Assembly (NCBI RefSeq): GCF_010811875.1
Contig: NZ_VKHP01000013.1
Location: forward strand, 1-64,000
Source of the DNA: Bradyrhizobium uaiense
GTDB taxonomy: Bacteria > Pseudomonadota > Alphaproteobacteria > Rhizobiales > Xanthobacteraceae
DNA length: 64,000 bases
Direction: 5' to 3'
The notes under the pieces are model-generated. The model searched no databases. It saw only the letters and a program-made list of their open reading frames with translations, and was not told the DNA's origin. The position numbers were made by a program, and so were the translations under genes. Of the stretch, positions 52,537 through 61,868 are shown piece after piece (the stretch's first letter is position 1; the number at the start of each line of letters is the position of its first letter).

Positions 52537-52765
52537 TCATTCCGCGGTGAACGAGGTGGTCTTGGTGCCGGGGTCGTAGCGCAGCCGCAGAACGTTCAGC
52601 CTGCAGAGGTTGACGTTCTTCCACAGCACCGACTCGTCGTAATTCGCCCAGTCGACCTTGATGTTCCAGACGCAGCCTTCGTCCTGGCGGTCGGCAGCAC
52701 ATCGGCGTGCGGCGCCACTTCCTTAGCGACCGTGCCCTACGAGTACAGATCGTGCACAAAATGCG
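52537..52765 (-). pseudogene. decayed gene with one stop and one frameshift
   Basis: On the minus strand one frame reads ASHFVHDLYS, a TAG stop, then GTVAKEVAPHADVLPT. Near 52690 the good reading shifts frame and continues DRQDEGCVWNIKVDWANYDE, then SVLWKNVNLCRLNVLRLRYD, ending PGTKTTSFTAE and a TGA. The shifted part has convincing protein character. No start is found. The parent family is not recognised; a small exported Cys-containing protein is likely. Confidence 0.6.
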
Positions 52766-52805
52766 AAGCGCGCGCCCCGCCCCGTCGATTGAACCGGAGA
52801 ACGCG

Positions 52806-53291
52806 CTATCGCGCGGCGATGGCGACGATGAACAGCGTGGTCGCCGCAAGCGAGGCGATGGTCCGGACGTGGTTCCAGATGGTCCAATCGGTCAGATAGC
52901 GCGCCCAGACCGGCGCAGCCGCAGCGCTCGCGGGATCGACCGCCGCAAGCTGATCGTTCAGCGGCACGTTGAAGACAACAGTGACGATGAACATGCCGAC
53001 CACGTAGAGGGCGCCGCCGCAAATCATCGCAATTGCACCCGGCTCCTGCCAGCGCAGCGCGCCGAGCACCACCAGCGCCGCGCAGGACAGCGTGGTGCCG
53101 AGGAAGACCGGCATGAACAGCGAGCGCACGATGTCGACACTGATCGCGTTCATCGCCGAGATGCCGGCGGCCTGATCTATCCGGCCGAGCGCGGTCATGA
53201 CGAAAGCCGAGAACGCGAAATAAAGCCCGGCAAGCAGGCCGCAGCCGAGTGCAGAAAACCACAGCAAGCCCGAGGTCAGGATATTGCGCAT
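52806..53291 (-). CDS. DUF1772-domain membrane protein
   Basis: This 161-residue protein has four hydrophobic segments. It opens LLWFSALGCGLLAGLYFAFS and closes WTIWNHVRTIASLAATTLFI, the DUF1772 (anthrone-oxygenase-like) pattern that includes FNVPLND and a Trp-Asn-His-x-R motif. The function in bacteria is unknown. It is transcribed divergently from a TetR regulator, with two tandem palindromes in the 92-base gap, so the regulator probably controls it directly. Confidence 0.9.
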   Translation of the reverse strand: MRNILTSGLLWFSALGCGLLAGLYFAFSAFVMTALGRIDQAAGISAMNAISVDIVRSLFMPVFLGTTLSCAALVVLGALRWQEPGAIAMICGGALYVVGMFIVTVVFNVPLNDQLAAVDPASAAAAPVWARYLTDWTIWNHVRTIASLAATTLFIVAIAAR

Positions 53292-53304
53292 CGCTCCACC
53301 TCCA

Positions 53305-53351
53305 AATGCGAGAGATACTCGTATTTGTAAAATGCGATAGACTCTCGTATT
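53305..53351. promoter_or_regulatory. two tandem 21-base operators between DUF1772 and TetR genes
   Basis: Copies at 53305-53325 (AATGCGA...CTCGTATT) and 53331-53351 (AATGCGA...CTCGTATT) are 26 bases apart. Each is an imperfect palindrome with half-site AATRCGA. They lie between the two divergent starts, as expected for TetR-family control of both genes. Confidence 0.75.
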
Positions 53352-53383
53352 GGAAACGTCAACCCCGTTTGCGGAGGACAGAG

Positions 53384-54031
53384 ATGGCGAGACGAAAGGC
53401 CGCGCCGGCGACGGAAGCCGCTCCGCCCGGACTGGCGCGGCTTGCCCCGACGCAGCAGCGCAGCCGCGAGCGCTTCGAGCGCATCCTCGCCTGCGCGACC
53501 GAGATCATGGCGGAAAAGGGCAGCGAGGCGTTCCGCATGAGCGACATCGTCGAACGCAGCGGAGTCGCATTCGGCTCGCTCTATCAATATTTCCCGGACA
53601 AGGCCGCCATCATCGGCACGCTGGCGGAACGGCATAACGCCGTCGGGCGTGATTGCGTCAGGCGCGATCTGGCCGAAGTTGCGGCCGCACGCGACCTGCA
53701 CCCGGCGCTCTGCCGGATCGTCGACAGCTACTACGAGATGTTCATGCGTGAGCCTGTCATGCGCGACATCTGGCAGGCAACGCAGGCCGACCGTGCCCTG
53801 CAAAAGCTCGATGCAGACGACATGGCCGTGCTCTCAGGCCTGTTGTCCGACACCGTCAAGCGGGTTGCGCCCGACATGCCGGCCGCCACCCTCGCCACGC
53901 TCTCGGGATTGACGATGACGCTGATCGCCGCGGCCGTCCGACACGCGATCACCTTGCCACCGAAGAAGGCGCGGCAGGTGCTGACCCAATTCAAGACCAT
54001 GTTGCCGGACGACCTCACCAGGCTGGCATGA
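53384..54031 (+). CDS. TetR-family transcriptional regulator
   Basis: This 215-residue regulator has an N-terminal HTH at residues about 25-70 (RFERILACATEIMAEKGSEA, then FRMSDIVERSGVAFGSLYQYF, PDKAAIIGTLAERH), the classic TetR signature. The C-terminal helices form a ligand pocket, unassigned. GGAGG lies seven bases before the ATG at 53384. It is divergent from the DUF1772 gene with paired operators between, so it is probably a local repressor responding to a small hydrophobic ligand. Confidence 0.93.
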   Translation: MARRKAAPATEAAPPGLARLAPTQQRSRERFERILACATEIMAEKGSEAFRMSDIVERSGVAFGSLYQYFPDKAAIIGTLAERHNAVGRDCVRRDLAEVAAARDLHPALCRIVDSYYEMFMREPVMRDIWQATQADRALQKLDADDMAVLSGLLSDTVKRVAPDMPAATLATLSGLTMTLIAAAVRHAITLPPKKARQVLTQFKTMLPDDLTRLA

Positions 54032-54473
54032 TCGCGGTCGCGAAGGCGCGTCGGGAATTTCCGCTGCGCAGAGGCGATAGACAGCTGGCGTAGACGACCT
54101 ACGCCGTTTGGGAACTGCCCACGGGGCCCAGCGCTGTCCTGCTGGCGAACCATGTCAGCAAGAGTCGAGGATCGATGCGAGATGCGGCTGGCGACGGTTC
54201 TGCAATGCTCGCTTTCATTGTCACGTCTCCCTAAAATTCCTGCGATATTTGAAGGCTATGAATATTGCCGGGAATTCCGGGAAGAGTTTTTCGAAACATG
54301 TGATTTGTCTCACACGAGGTGCGGCCATGCCGACCTAGGTTCCCCAAGGGGTCATCAGTCATTTATTAACCAAAGCGGGCGCCATCGTTCTTTTCATAAA
54401 ATTCGAACGAATCGCTCAATCCCGACCGAAGACAGTTTTGCGACCATGGCGCTCTCGAACCTCGGAGAGCGCG
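54032..54473. other. 440-base gap after the TetR gene
   Basis: There is no convincing gene. The part from 54350 to 54425 is AT-richer and may hold the promoter of the 60-residue ORF. Confidence 0.4.
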
Positions 54474-54656
54474 ATGAGCGAAGTCGAATTTGATCTGCTG
54501 CTTGACGCCGTGCGAACGGCGATCGCGCCTATTGCTCAGGAGGATTTCGTGGCCCAGCCTTCGCCCCGCATTCAGCCGCCACCGCGCGCTGCCAATGACA
54601 ACCAGGCGCCGTGGCCGCTGATTCCGTTTCCTGAAGGTTGGTACGCCGCGAGCTGA
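54474..54656 (+). CDS. 60-residue hypothetical protein
   Basis: The protein begins MSEVEFDLLLDAVRTAIAPI and ends Pro-rich, with RAANDNQAPWPLIPFPEGW. GGAGAG precedes the ATG at 54474 by four bases. The RAANDN motif recurs in small rhizobial proteins as I recall, but I cannot verify that here. No membrane segment or known domain is present. It lies just before tRNA-Cys on the opposite strand. Confidence 0.55.
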   Translation: MSEVEFDLLLDAVRTAIAPIAQEDFVAQPSPRIQPPPRAANDNQAPWPLIPFPEGWYAAS

Positions 54657-54699
54657 TGCGGCTTCTCATTTGTTGGCTGCAAGCCATTGATGAGATGAG

Positions 54700-54773
54700 T
54701 GGAGGCCACGACCAGAATTGAACTGGTGTACACGGTTTTGCAGACCGTTGCGTAACCACTCCGCCACGTGGCC
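54700..54773 (-). tRNA. tRNA-Cys (GCA)
   Basis: A full cloverleaf is visible: acceptor GGCCACG with CGTGGCC, anticodon stem ACGGT/ACCGT with anticodon GCA in CTGCAAA, T-arm ACCAG-TTCAATT-CTGGT, discriminator T and encoded CCA. Length is 74. Confidence 0.97.
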
Positions 54774-54827
54774 CCTTGCGGCGGACTTCATATACGCCCT
54801 CTCTTCGATAGGCAACCAATCGCGCAA

Positions 54828-55553
54828 TTAACGCCGGCGCCTCCGGAAGTCCCGCTTCTTGGGTTTTGGCGCCAATTCCGGCATTTTGGCCTGCACTTCG
54901 CTGAATCTCGCCAGCATCCGGTCGAAACTATCGGCTAAGGTTGCGGCAATATCCGGCCGCTTCTGCAACCCGGCCAGCAGGATCGCGGCCGCCTCGATGG
55001 TCGACAGACCGTCGCGCCTCGGTTCCCGACGCAGCTTGCCGTAGCGCGAGGGCCGTTTCGGTCCGAGAATCACCCGCTGGCACTTCAGCATCCAGGCATT
55101 GCGCCACCACAGCGCCTTGGCCTGGCTCCAGGTGCCGTCGAGCAGGACGATGCCCTCGATGTCGGAGAGGATCGCCCGCTGATGCGGCTCGAGCTCGCCC
55201 TTACGGTTGATCGCGACGATCTCGGCATCGGTATCGAGGTCTTCGACCTTGGCCGAGCCGAGATAGAGCACCGCCCAGCGTGACGGATCGGGCACCGGCC
55301 GGCCGAGCGCCTTGGCGAGGCTCGGCCAGGACAGCCCGATCCGGACCACGGCGGGCTCGAAATGCCGCGCCAGCAGCCGCGCGGTGCCGAGCGCCCTGTC
55401 CTGCTCCTGCGGATGGATCAGGATCAGGATCTGGACGCGGCTTTCGATGGGCGTGACGCTGTCGCAGATGCACAGCGGCAGTGGCTTGCCGCAATGCGGG
55501 CAATCCTCGATCTCGTCGGCAATATCTGGCTTTGCTTCGGTCGGGTCGGACAT
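54828..55553 (-). CDS. DTW-domain tRNA-uridine aminocarboxypropyltransferase
   Basis: This 241-residue DTW-domain protein transfers the aminocarboxypropyl group of SAM to tRNA uridine (acp3U) in family members. It has an N-terminal zinc-like cluster CPHCGKPLPLCICD, ILIHPQEQDRALGTARLL, and the DTW motif as LLDGTWSQAKALW. The C-terminus is strongly basic (KPKKRDFRRRRR). The start at 55553 is chosen over 55589, which adds 12 residues. It lies 37 bases downstream of the RND operon and could be its last gene. Confidence 0.9.
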   Translation of the reverse strand: MSDPTEAKPDIADEIEDCPHCGKPLPLCICDSVTPIESRVQILILIHPQEQDRALGTARLLARHFEPAVVRIGLSWPSLAKALGRPVPDPSRWAVLYLGSAKVEDLDTDAEIVAINRKGELEPHQRAILSDIEGIVLLDGTWSQAKALWWRNAWMLKCQRVILGPKRPSRYGKLRREPRRDGLSTIEAAAILLAGLQKRPDIAATLADSFDRMLARFSEVQAKMPELAPKPKKRDFRRRRR

Positions 55554-55590
55554 CGCTTCGCTATACGCGCGCGGAGCCGTACAATTCAAC

Positions 55591-58500
55591 CTATTCCGCC
55601 GGCGCGTGCACGCCTGAAGGCTCGCGGCGCCGGCGCAGCCGGTCGATCAGCAGATAGATCACCGGCGTGGTGTAGAGCGTCAGGATCTGCGACACGAACA
55701 GGCCACCGATGATGGTGATGCCGAGCGGCCGGCGCAACTCGGTGCCCGGGCCGGTCGCGATCACCAGCGGAATGCCGGCGAACAGCGCGGCCATGGTCGT
55801 CATCAGGATCGGGCGGAAACGGGCCCGGCAGGCTTCGAAGATTGCATCCCGTGACGACAGCCCCTGATGCCGCTCGGCCTCGAGTGCGAAGTCGACCATC
55901 ATGATGCCGTTCTTCTTGACGATGCCGATCAGCAGGATAATGCCGACGAACGCGATCACCGTCAGTGGCGTGTTGGTGACCTGGAGCGCCAGCAAGGCGC
56001 CGAGGCCGGCCGAAGGCAGTGTGGAGATGATCGTGATCGGGTGCGCCAGGCTCTCGTAGAGCACCCCCAGCACGATATACATTGCGATCAGCGCGCCAAG
56101 GATCAGCAGCGGCTGCCGCCCGCTGGTCTTGTTGAAGTCGCCGGCATTGCCGTCGAAGCTGCCGTGAATCCCCTCAGGCATATGCAGCTCGTCGACCGCC
56201 CGCTGGATGTTCGTCGTCGCCACCTCCAGCGGCACGTCCGGCAGCAGGTTGAACGACACCGTCGTCGAGGGGAAACCGCCGGAGTGATAGACCGCGAGCG
56301 CCGACAGGCCGCGCTGGGTGTGCACGAGGGTCGATAGGGGCACCTGCACGTCATTGGCGCCGGCGACGTAGATTCGCTCGAGGTTCGACGGATCACTCTG
56401 GAATTTCGGATCGATCTCGAGCACCACGACGTACTGGTTACGCTGCGTATAGATGTACGAGATCTGCCGCTGCGAGAACGCGTTGTTGAGCGCGTTGTCG
56501 ATGTCCTGGACGCGGACGCCGAGGCTGGAGGCGATCTTGCGGTCGATCACGAGGTTGAGCTGCAGGCCGCCGGGATCGCGATCGGACGAGACATCCGTGA
56601 TGCCCTCCACCGTCTCCATGCGCTTGGCGACCAGCGGCGCCCATTTCTGCAACAGATCAAGATCGGTCGAAGAGAGCGTGTACTGATAGTCGGAATCGCT
56701 CTGCCGGCCGCCGGTGCGGATGTCCTGGGCAGCGAACATGAACAGCCGAATGCCCGGCACCATGAACAAATTGCGGCGCAGCCGGTCGATCACCTGTGCG
56801 GTCGACATGCCTCCCCGCTCCTCCGGCGGCTTCAGGCTGATGAACATGGTGCCGCGGTTCGAGGTGGCGCCGCCCGGGCCGCCGCCGGAGCCGACCGACG
56901 AGCCGATGCCGGCGACCGCCGGATCGGCCATCACGATGTCGGCGAGCCGCTGCTGCGACTGGAGCATCGCCTGGAACGAGATATCCGCCGACGCCCGCGT
57001 CGAGCCGATCACAAAACCGCTGTCGTCGGTCGGGAAATAGCCCTTCGGCGTCTTGTAGTAGAGCACCACCGTCAGCGCGACGGTTGCGGTGAACACCACC
57101 ATCGTCAGCCAGGGGTATCCGAGCACACTCCGCAAGGTCGACGCATAGAACGCCACCACCCGCGACAGCGCGCCTTCGATGGCGCGGTCGTACCAGGTGG
57201 CGTGATCCGAGGTCGCCTCCTTGATGTAGTGCGCGCAGATCATCGGCGTGATCGTCACCGACACCAGGGTCGACACGATGATGGCAAAGGTCAGGGTCAG
57301 CGAGAACTCCCGCAGCAGCCGGCCGACGATCCCGTCCATGAAGATCAGCGGCGTGAAGGCCGCGATCAACGACAGCGAGATCGACAGCACCGTGAAGCTG
57401 ATCTGCTTGGCGCCCTCGACCGCGGCCGGATACGGCGCCATGCCCTGCTCGAGATTGCGGTACATGTTCTCGATCATCACGATGGCGTCGTCGACCACGA
57501 AGCCGACCGAGATCGCGAGCGCCATCAGCGACAGATTGTCGATCGAGAAGCCGGCGAGCCACATCCCGGCGCAGGTGCCGGCCAGCGCCAGCGGCACCGA
57601 GACGCCGGCGGCGATCGTCGGCACGATCCGGCGAAGGAACACGAACACCACGACCATGACAAGCATGGCGGTCGCCAGCAGCGTGAACTGCATGTCCTGG
57701 ACGCTGGCGCGGATCGTTCCGGTGCGATCGACCAGTGTCGAGATCTCGACGCCGGCCGGGATCCACTTCCTCAGTTCCGGCAGCATCCTGCGGACGCTGT
57801 CGACGGTCTCGATGACGTTGGCGTCGCCCTGCTTGGTGATCTGGATCAGCACTGCCGGCTGCTTGTTGAACCAGGCGATCGAGCGCGAGTTGCGGACGGA
57901 ATCCTCGACCTCGGCGACGTCAGAGAGGCGGACGAAATTGCCGTTCGAGCTCTTGATGACGATGTCGCGGAACTCGGCCGCGGTGCGCATCTGCTTGTTG
58001 ATCGAGAGCGTCTCGGCCAGCCGGTCGCCATTGAAGATGCCGACGGGGCCCAGCGGATTGGCATTGATGATCGCCTGCCGGACGTCATCGGTCGCGATCC
58101 CGGCATTGGCCAGCGACACCGGATTGAGCGCGATGCGTACCGCCGGCTGGTCGGCGCCGCTGACGGTGACCTCGCCGACCCCCGGCACCTGCGAGATGCG
58201 CTGCGCCAGCACGGTGTCGGCGACGTCGTACATCGCACTGGTCGAGATCGTCTTCGAGGTCAGCGCCAGCACGAACACCGGCGCCGCGGCCGGGTTGGCC
58301 TTGCGGAACTTGGGCAGCGACGGCAGGTCGCTCGGCAGATCGGCGAGCGAGGCATTGATCGCGGCCTGCACGTCGCGCGCGGCGCGGTCGATGTTGCGGC
58401 CGATCGAGAACTGCACCTGAATGCTTGTCGTGCCGAGCGAACTCGTCGAGGTGATCTGGTCGACGCCCGAGATGGTGCCGAGCTTGCGCTCCAGCGGCGC

Positions 58501-58695
58501 GGCGACGGTCGAAGCCATCACCGACGGATCGGCGCCGGGACGGGACGCCGACACGCGGATGGTCGGGAAGTCGACATTCGGAACCGACGACACCGGCAGA
58601 AATTCGTAGGCGACGATCCCGACCAGGAACAGCCCGATCGCCAGCAAGGTGGTGCCCACCGGCCGGCGGATGAAGGGCTCCGAGATCGAGATCAC
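55591..58695 (-). CDS. RND efflux pump subunit (MdtC-like)
   Basis: This 1034-residue inner-membrane RND transporter starts ISEPFIRRPVGTTLLAIGLF. It has the proton-relay acidic pair in TM4 (GFVVDDAIVMIENMYRNLE), two large periplasmic loops, and the C-terminal VGIILLIGIVKKNGIMMVDF. The HAE-1 family exports drugs, dyes or bile-salt-like compounds. It overlaps the preceding pump gene by ATGA, so two different RND subunits are made together, as in MdtB/MdtC heteromers. Confidence 0.95.
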   Translation of the reverse strand: MISISEPFIRRPVGTTLLAIGLFLVGIVAYEFLPVSSVPNVDFPTIRVSASRPGADPSVMASTVAAPLERKLGTISGVDQITSTSSLGTTSIQVQFSIGRNIDRAARDVQAAINASLADLPSDLPSLPKFRKANPAAAPVFVLALTSKTISTSAMYDVADTVLAQRISQVPGVGEVTVSGADQPAVRIALNPVSLANAGIATDDVRQAIINANPLGPVGIFNGDRLAETLSINKQMRTAAEFRDIVIKSSNGNFVRLSDVAEVEDSVRNSRSIAWFNKQPAVLIQITKQGDANVIETVDSVRRMLPELRKWIPAGVEISTLVDRTGTIRASVQDMQFTLLATAMLVMVVVFVFLRRIVPTIAAGVSVPLALAGTCAGMWLAGFSIDNLSLMALAISVGFVVDDAIVMIENMYRNLEQGMAPYPAAVEGAKQISFTVLSISLSLIAAFTPLIFMDGIVGRLLREFSLTLTFAIIVSTLVSVTITPMICAHYIKEATSDHATWYDRAIEGALSRVVAFYASTLRSVLGYPWLTMVVFTATVALTVVLYYKTPKGYFPTDDSGFVIGSTRASADISFQAMLQSQQRLADIVMADPAVAGIGSSVGSGGGPGGATSNRGTMFISLKPPEERGGMSTAQVIDRLRRNLFMVPGIRLFMFAAQDIRTGGRQSDSDYQYTLSSTDLDLLQKWAPLVAKRMETVEGITDVSSDRDPGGLQLNLVIDRKIASSLGVRVQDIDNALNNAFSQRQISYIYTQRNQYVVVLEIDPKFQSDPSNLERIYVAGANDVQVPLSTLVHTQRGLSALAVYHSGGFPSTTVSFNLLPDVPLEVATTNIQRAVDELHMPEGIHGSFDGNAGDFNKTSGRQPLLILGALIAMYIVLGVLYESLAHPITIISTLPSAGLGALLALQVTNTPLTVIAFVGIILLIGIVKKNGIMMVDFALEAERHQGLSSRDAIFEACRARFRPILMTTMAALFAGIPLVIATGPGTELRRPLGITIIGGLFVSQILTLYTTPVIYLLIDRLRRRREPSGVHAPAE

Positions 58696-61600
58696 TGCAT
58701 GCCCTCGGTGGCGCCTGCGATCGGCGGGCCGCGTGGCCCGGCCTCCGGCACCGCCTTCTCGATCCGGCGGTTGAGCCGGTCGAGCGCCAGATAGATCACC
58801 GGCGTGGTGTAGAGCGTCAGCAGTTGGCTGAGCAGCAGGCCGCCGATGATCGAGATGCCGAGCGGAAACCGTAACTCGGCGCCGGTGCCGCTTTCGATCG
58901 CGAGCGGCAGCGCGCCGAACAGCGCCGCCAGCGTCGTCATCATGATCGGACGGAAGCGCAACAGGCAGGCCTGCACGATGGCGTCATAGGACGACATGCC
59001 CTTGTGGCGCTCGGCCTCCAGCGCGAAGTCGATCATCATGATCGCGTTTTTCTTGACGATGCCCATCAACAGGATGATGCCGATCAGGCCGATCACCGAG
59101 AGGTCCTGCCCGCACAGCATCAAGGCAAGGATGGCGCCGACGCCGGCCGAGGGCAGCGTCGACAGGATCGTGATCGGATGGATGTAGCTCTCGTAGAGCA
59201 CACCGAGCACGATGTAGATCGTGATGATCGCAGCCAGGATCAGCCAGGGCTGGCCGGCGAGCGAACGCGCGAATTCGGCGGCGTCGCCGGAATAGATGCC
59301 GACGATGCTGCCGGGCATTCCGATCCTGGTCTCGATCGCCTTCACCGCCTCGACCGCATCGCCCAGCGCCTCACCCGGCGCGAGGTTGAAACTGAGCGAA
59401 ACCGACGGGAATTGCGCCTGGTGCGAGATCGCGAGCGGCGCCGTGGTGCGGACCAGCGTCGCCACCGCCGACAGCGGCACCTGTGCGCCATTGGCTCCCG
59501 GCAGATAGAGTTTGTCCAGGATCGACGGGTCGCGCTGGTACATCGGCAGCGCCTCGAGCACCACGCGGTACTGGTTGGCCTGGCCGTAGATCGTCGAGAT
59601 CTGCCGCTGCGCGAAGGCGTCGTTCAGCGTGTCGGTGACGCCCTGCAGATTGACGCCGAGCTGGCCGGCGCGCTGGCGGTTGACGTCGAGCGCGGCGCGC
59701 AAGCCCCCGTCCTGCGCCTCCGAGGAGACATCGCGGAAGATCGGGTCGCGCCGCATCTCGGCGACGAGCTTTTGCGCCCATTGCGATACCTCGGCGGCAT
59801 CGGTCGCGGTCAACGTATACTGGTATTGCGAGCGGCTGGACTGGGTCGAGATCTGAACGTCCTGCACCGGCTGGAAGTAGACGGTCATGCCGGGCACCGT
59901 CGCGACCTTCTGCTTGAGCCGCTCGATCACCTCGACGACGCCGTCGCGCCGCTGGTCGAGCGGCTTCAGCGTCATCACCAGACGGCCGACATTGGTGGTC
60001 GGATTGACCGAGCCCGAGCCGATCACCGAGACCACACCGACCACGTCAGGATCGGCCTTGATCAGGTCGGAGACGGCGCCCTGCCGCCGCTGCATCTCCG
60101 CGAACGAGACGTCGGGGCCGGCCTCGGTCACCGCCGTGATCGAGGAGGTATCCTGCAGCGGCAGAAAGCCCTTCGGCGCCAGCACATACATCACGAGCGT
60201 CAGCGCGATGGTCGCAAACGTCACCAGCAGCGTCGCGCGCTGGCGCCGCAGCACCCAGAGCAGCGTCCGATGATAGAACTCCACCATCCGGTCGATGAAG
60301 CGGCTGACCGCAGCCAGGCCCGGGACCGCCATCTCCTCGTGGATGTTCTTGAGCAACCGCGAACACATCATCGGCGTCAGCGTCAGCGAGACGATCGCCG
60401 AGGTCACGACCGCGATCGTCAAGGTCAGCGCGAACTCGCGGAACATGCGGCCGACCAGGCCGGACATGAACAGCAGCGGGATGAACACCGCGATCAGCGA
60501 CACCGTCAGCGAGATCACGGTGAAGCCGATCTCGCTGGCGCCTTTCAGCGAGGCCTCCATAACCGTCTCGCCGCCTTCCATGTGGCGGACGATGTTCTCG
60601 ATCATGACGATGGCGTCGTCGACCACGAAGCCGGTTCCGATGGTCAGCGCCATCAGCGACAGATTGTCGAGGCTGAAGCCGGCGAAATACATGATGCCGA
60701 AGCTCGTGATCAGCGACAGCGGCAGCGCGACGCCGGCGATCAAGGTCGCGCGCAGCGACCGCAGGAACAAGAGCACCACCAGCGTCACCAGCACGACGCT
60801 CAGGATCAGCGTGAACTGCACGTCGTGGACCGAGGCGCGGATCGTCACCGTGCGGTCGGAGACCACGGTCAGCTTGACGCCGGCCGGGACCGACCGCTGC
60901 AGCCGCGGGATTTCGGCCCGGATCTGCTGGACGACGTCGATGACGTTGGCGCCGGGCTGGCGTTGGATATCGATGATCACCGCCGGTGTGCCCTGATACC
61001 AACCGCCGGTGCGGTCGTTCTCGAGCCCGTCGACGATCTGTGCGACGTCGCCGATCGTGACCGGCGAGCCGTTGCGATAGGCGATGATGATCGGCCGGTA
61101 GGCGGCGGCGGCGGCGATCTGGTCGTTGGCGGCGATGGTGTAGGATTGCTGGGCGCCGTCGAGCGATCCCTTCGGCCCCGACACGTTGGCGCCCGCAATT
61201 GCGTTGCGCAAATCCTCCATCGCGATGCCATAGGCCGCGAGCCGGGCCAAATCCGCCTGCACGCGCACCGCGGGCTTCAAGCCGCCAAGGATCGAGACCC
61301 GGCCGACGCCGGAAATCTGGCTCAGCCGTTGGCCGAGGATGGTGTCGGCGAGATCGCTCATCGCCCGCAGCGAGATCGTGTCCGAGGTCAGCGCCAGGGT
61401 CATGACCGGCGCATCCGCCGGGTTCACCTTGGCGTAGACAGGAGGGTACGGCAGGGTCTTCGGCAGGATGCCCGCCGCGGCATTGATCGCCGCCTGGACG
61501 TCCTGGGTGGCGCCGTCGATGTCGCGGTTGAGGTCGAACTGCAGCGAAATCTGGCTGACGCCGAACGAACTGGTCGAGTTCATCGACGACAGCGACGGGA

Positions 61601-61820
61601 TCTGCCCGAGCTGCCGCTCCAGCGGCGCCGTGATCAGCGAGGCCACCACGTCAGGGCTTGCACCGGGCAACTGCGTCGTCACCTGCACGGTCGGGAAATC
61701 GACCTGCGGCAGTGCCGAGACCGGCAACGCCCAATAGCCCAGCGCGCCGCCGATCATCAGGGCAATGCCGAGCAGCGAGGTGGCTATCGGCCGGCGGATG
61801 AACGGTTCGGAGACGCTCAT
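58692..61820 (-). CDS. RND efflux pump subunit (MdtB-like)
   Basis: This 1042-residue RND pump opens SEPFIRRPIATSLLGIALM. The TM4 acidic pair lies in GTGFVVDDAIVMIENIVRHM, and the C-terminal IGIILLMGIVKKNAIMMIDF matches its partner. The two pumps share the same layout and similar length but clearly differ in sequence, supporting a hetero-oligomer rather than a recent duplication. It lies 48 bases after the adaptor gene and overlaps the next pump gene. Confidence 0.95.
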   Translation of the reverse strand: MSVSEPFIRRPIATSLLGIALMIGGALGYWALPVSALPQVDFPTVQVTTQLPGASPDVVASLITAPLERQLGQIPSLSSMNSTSSFGVSQISLQFDLNRDIDGATQDVQAAINAAAGILPKTLPYPPVYAKVNPADAPVMTLALTSDTISLRAMSDLADTILGQRLSQISGVGRVSILGGLKPAVRVQADLARLAAYGIAMEDLRNAIAGANVSGPKGSLDGAQQSYTIAANDQIAAAAAYRPIIIAYRNGSPVTIGDVAQIVDGLENDRTGGWYQGTPAVIIDIQRQPGANVIDVVQQIRAEIPRLQRSVPAGVKLTVVSDRTVTIRASVHDVQFTLILSVVLVTLVVLLFLRSLRATLIAGVALPLSLITSFGIMYFAGFSLDNLSLMALTIGTGFVVDDAIVMIENIVRHMEGGETVMEASLKGASEIGFTVISLTVSLIAVFIPLLFMSGLVGRMFREFALTLTIAVVTSAIVSLTLTPMMCSRLLKNIHEEMAVPGLAAVSRFIDRMVEFYHRTLLWVLRRQRATLLVTFATIALTLVMYVLAPKGFLPLQDTSSITAVTEAGPDVSFAEMQRRQGAVSDLIKADPDVVGVVSVIGSGSVNPTTNVGRLVMTLKPLDQRRDGVVEVIERLKQKVATVPGMTVYFQPVQDVQISTQSSRSQYQYTLTATDAAEVSQWAQKLVAEMRRDPIFRDVSSEAQDGGLRAALDVNRQRAGQLGVNLQGVTDTLNDAFAQRQISTIYGQANQYRVVLEALPMYQRDPSILDKLYLPGANGAQVPLSAVATLVRTTAPLAISHQAQFPSVSLSFNLAPGEALGDAVEAVKAIETRIGMPGSIVGIYSGDAAEFARSLAGQPWLILAAIITIYIVLGVLYESYIHPITILSTLPSAGVGAILALMLCGQDLSVIGLIGIILLMGIVKKNAIMMIDFALEAERHKGMSSYDAIVQACLLRFRPIMMTTLAALFGALPLAIESGTGAELRFPLGISIIGGLLLSQLLTLYTTPVIYLALDRLNRRIEKAVPEAGPRGPPIAGATEGMQ

Positions 61821-61868
61821 GGCTGCGTGCTCGCTGTAAGGTCGGACATTACGAGGTCAGGATGCCGG

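Noticed and set aside
52209-52770. tRNA-Asn plus decayed gene as a genomic-island boundary
   Set aside because: No integrase or repeated tRNA 3' end is visible nearby.
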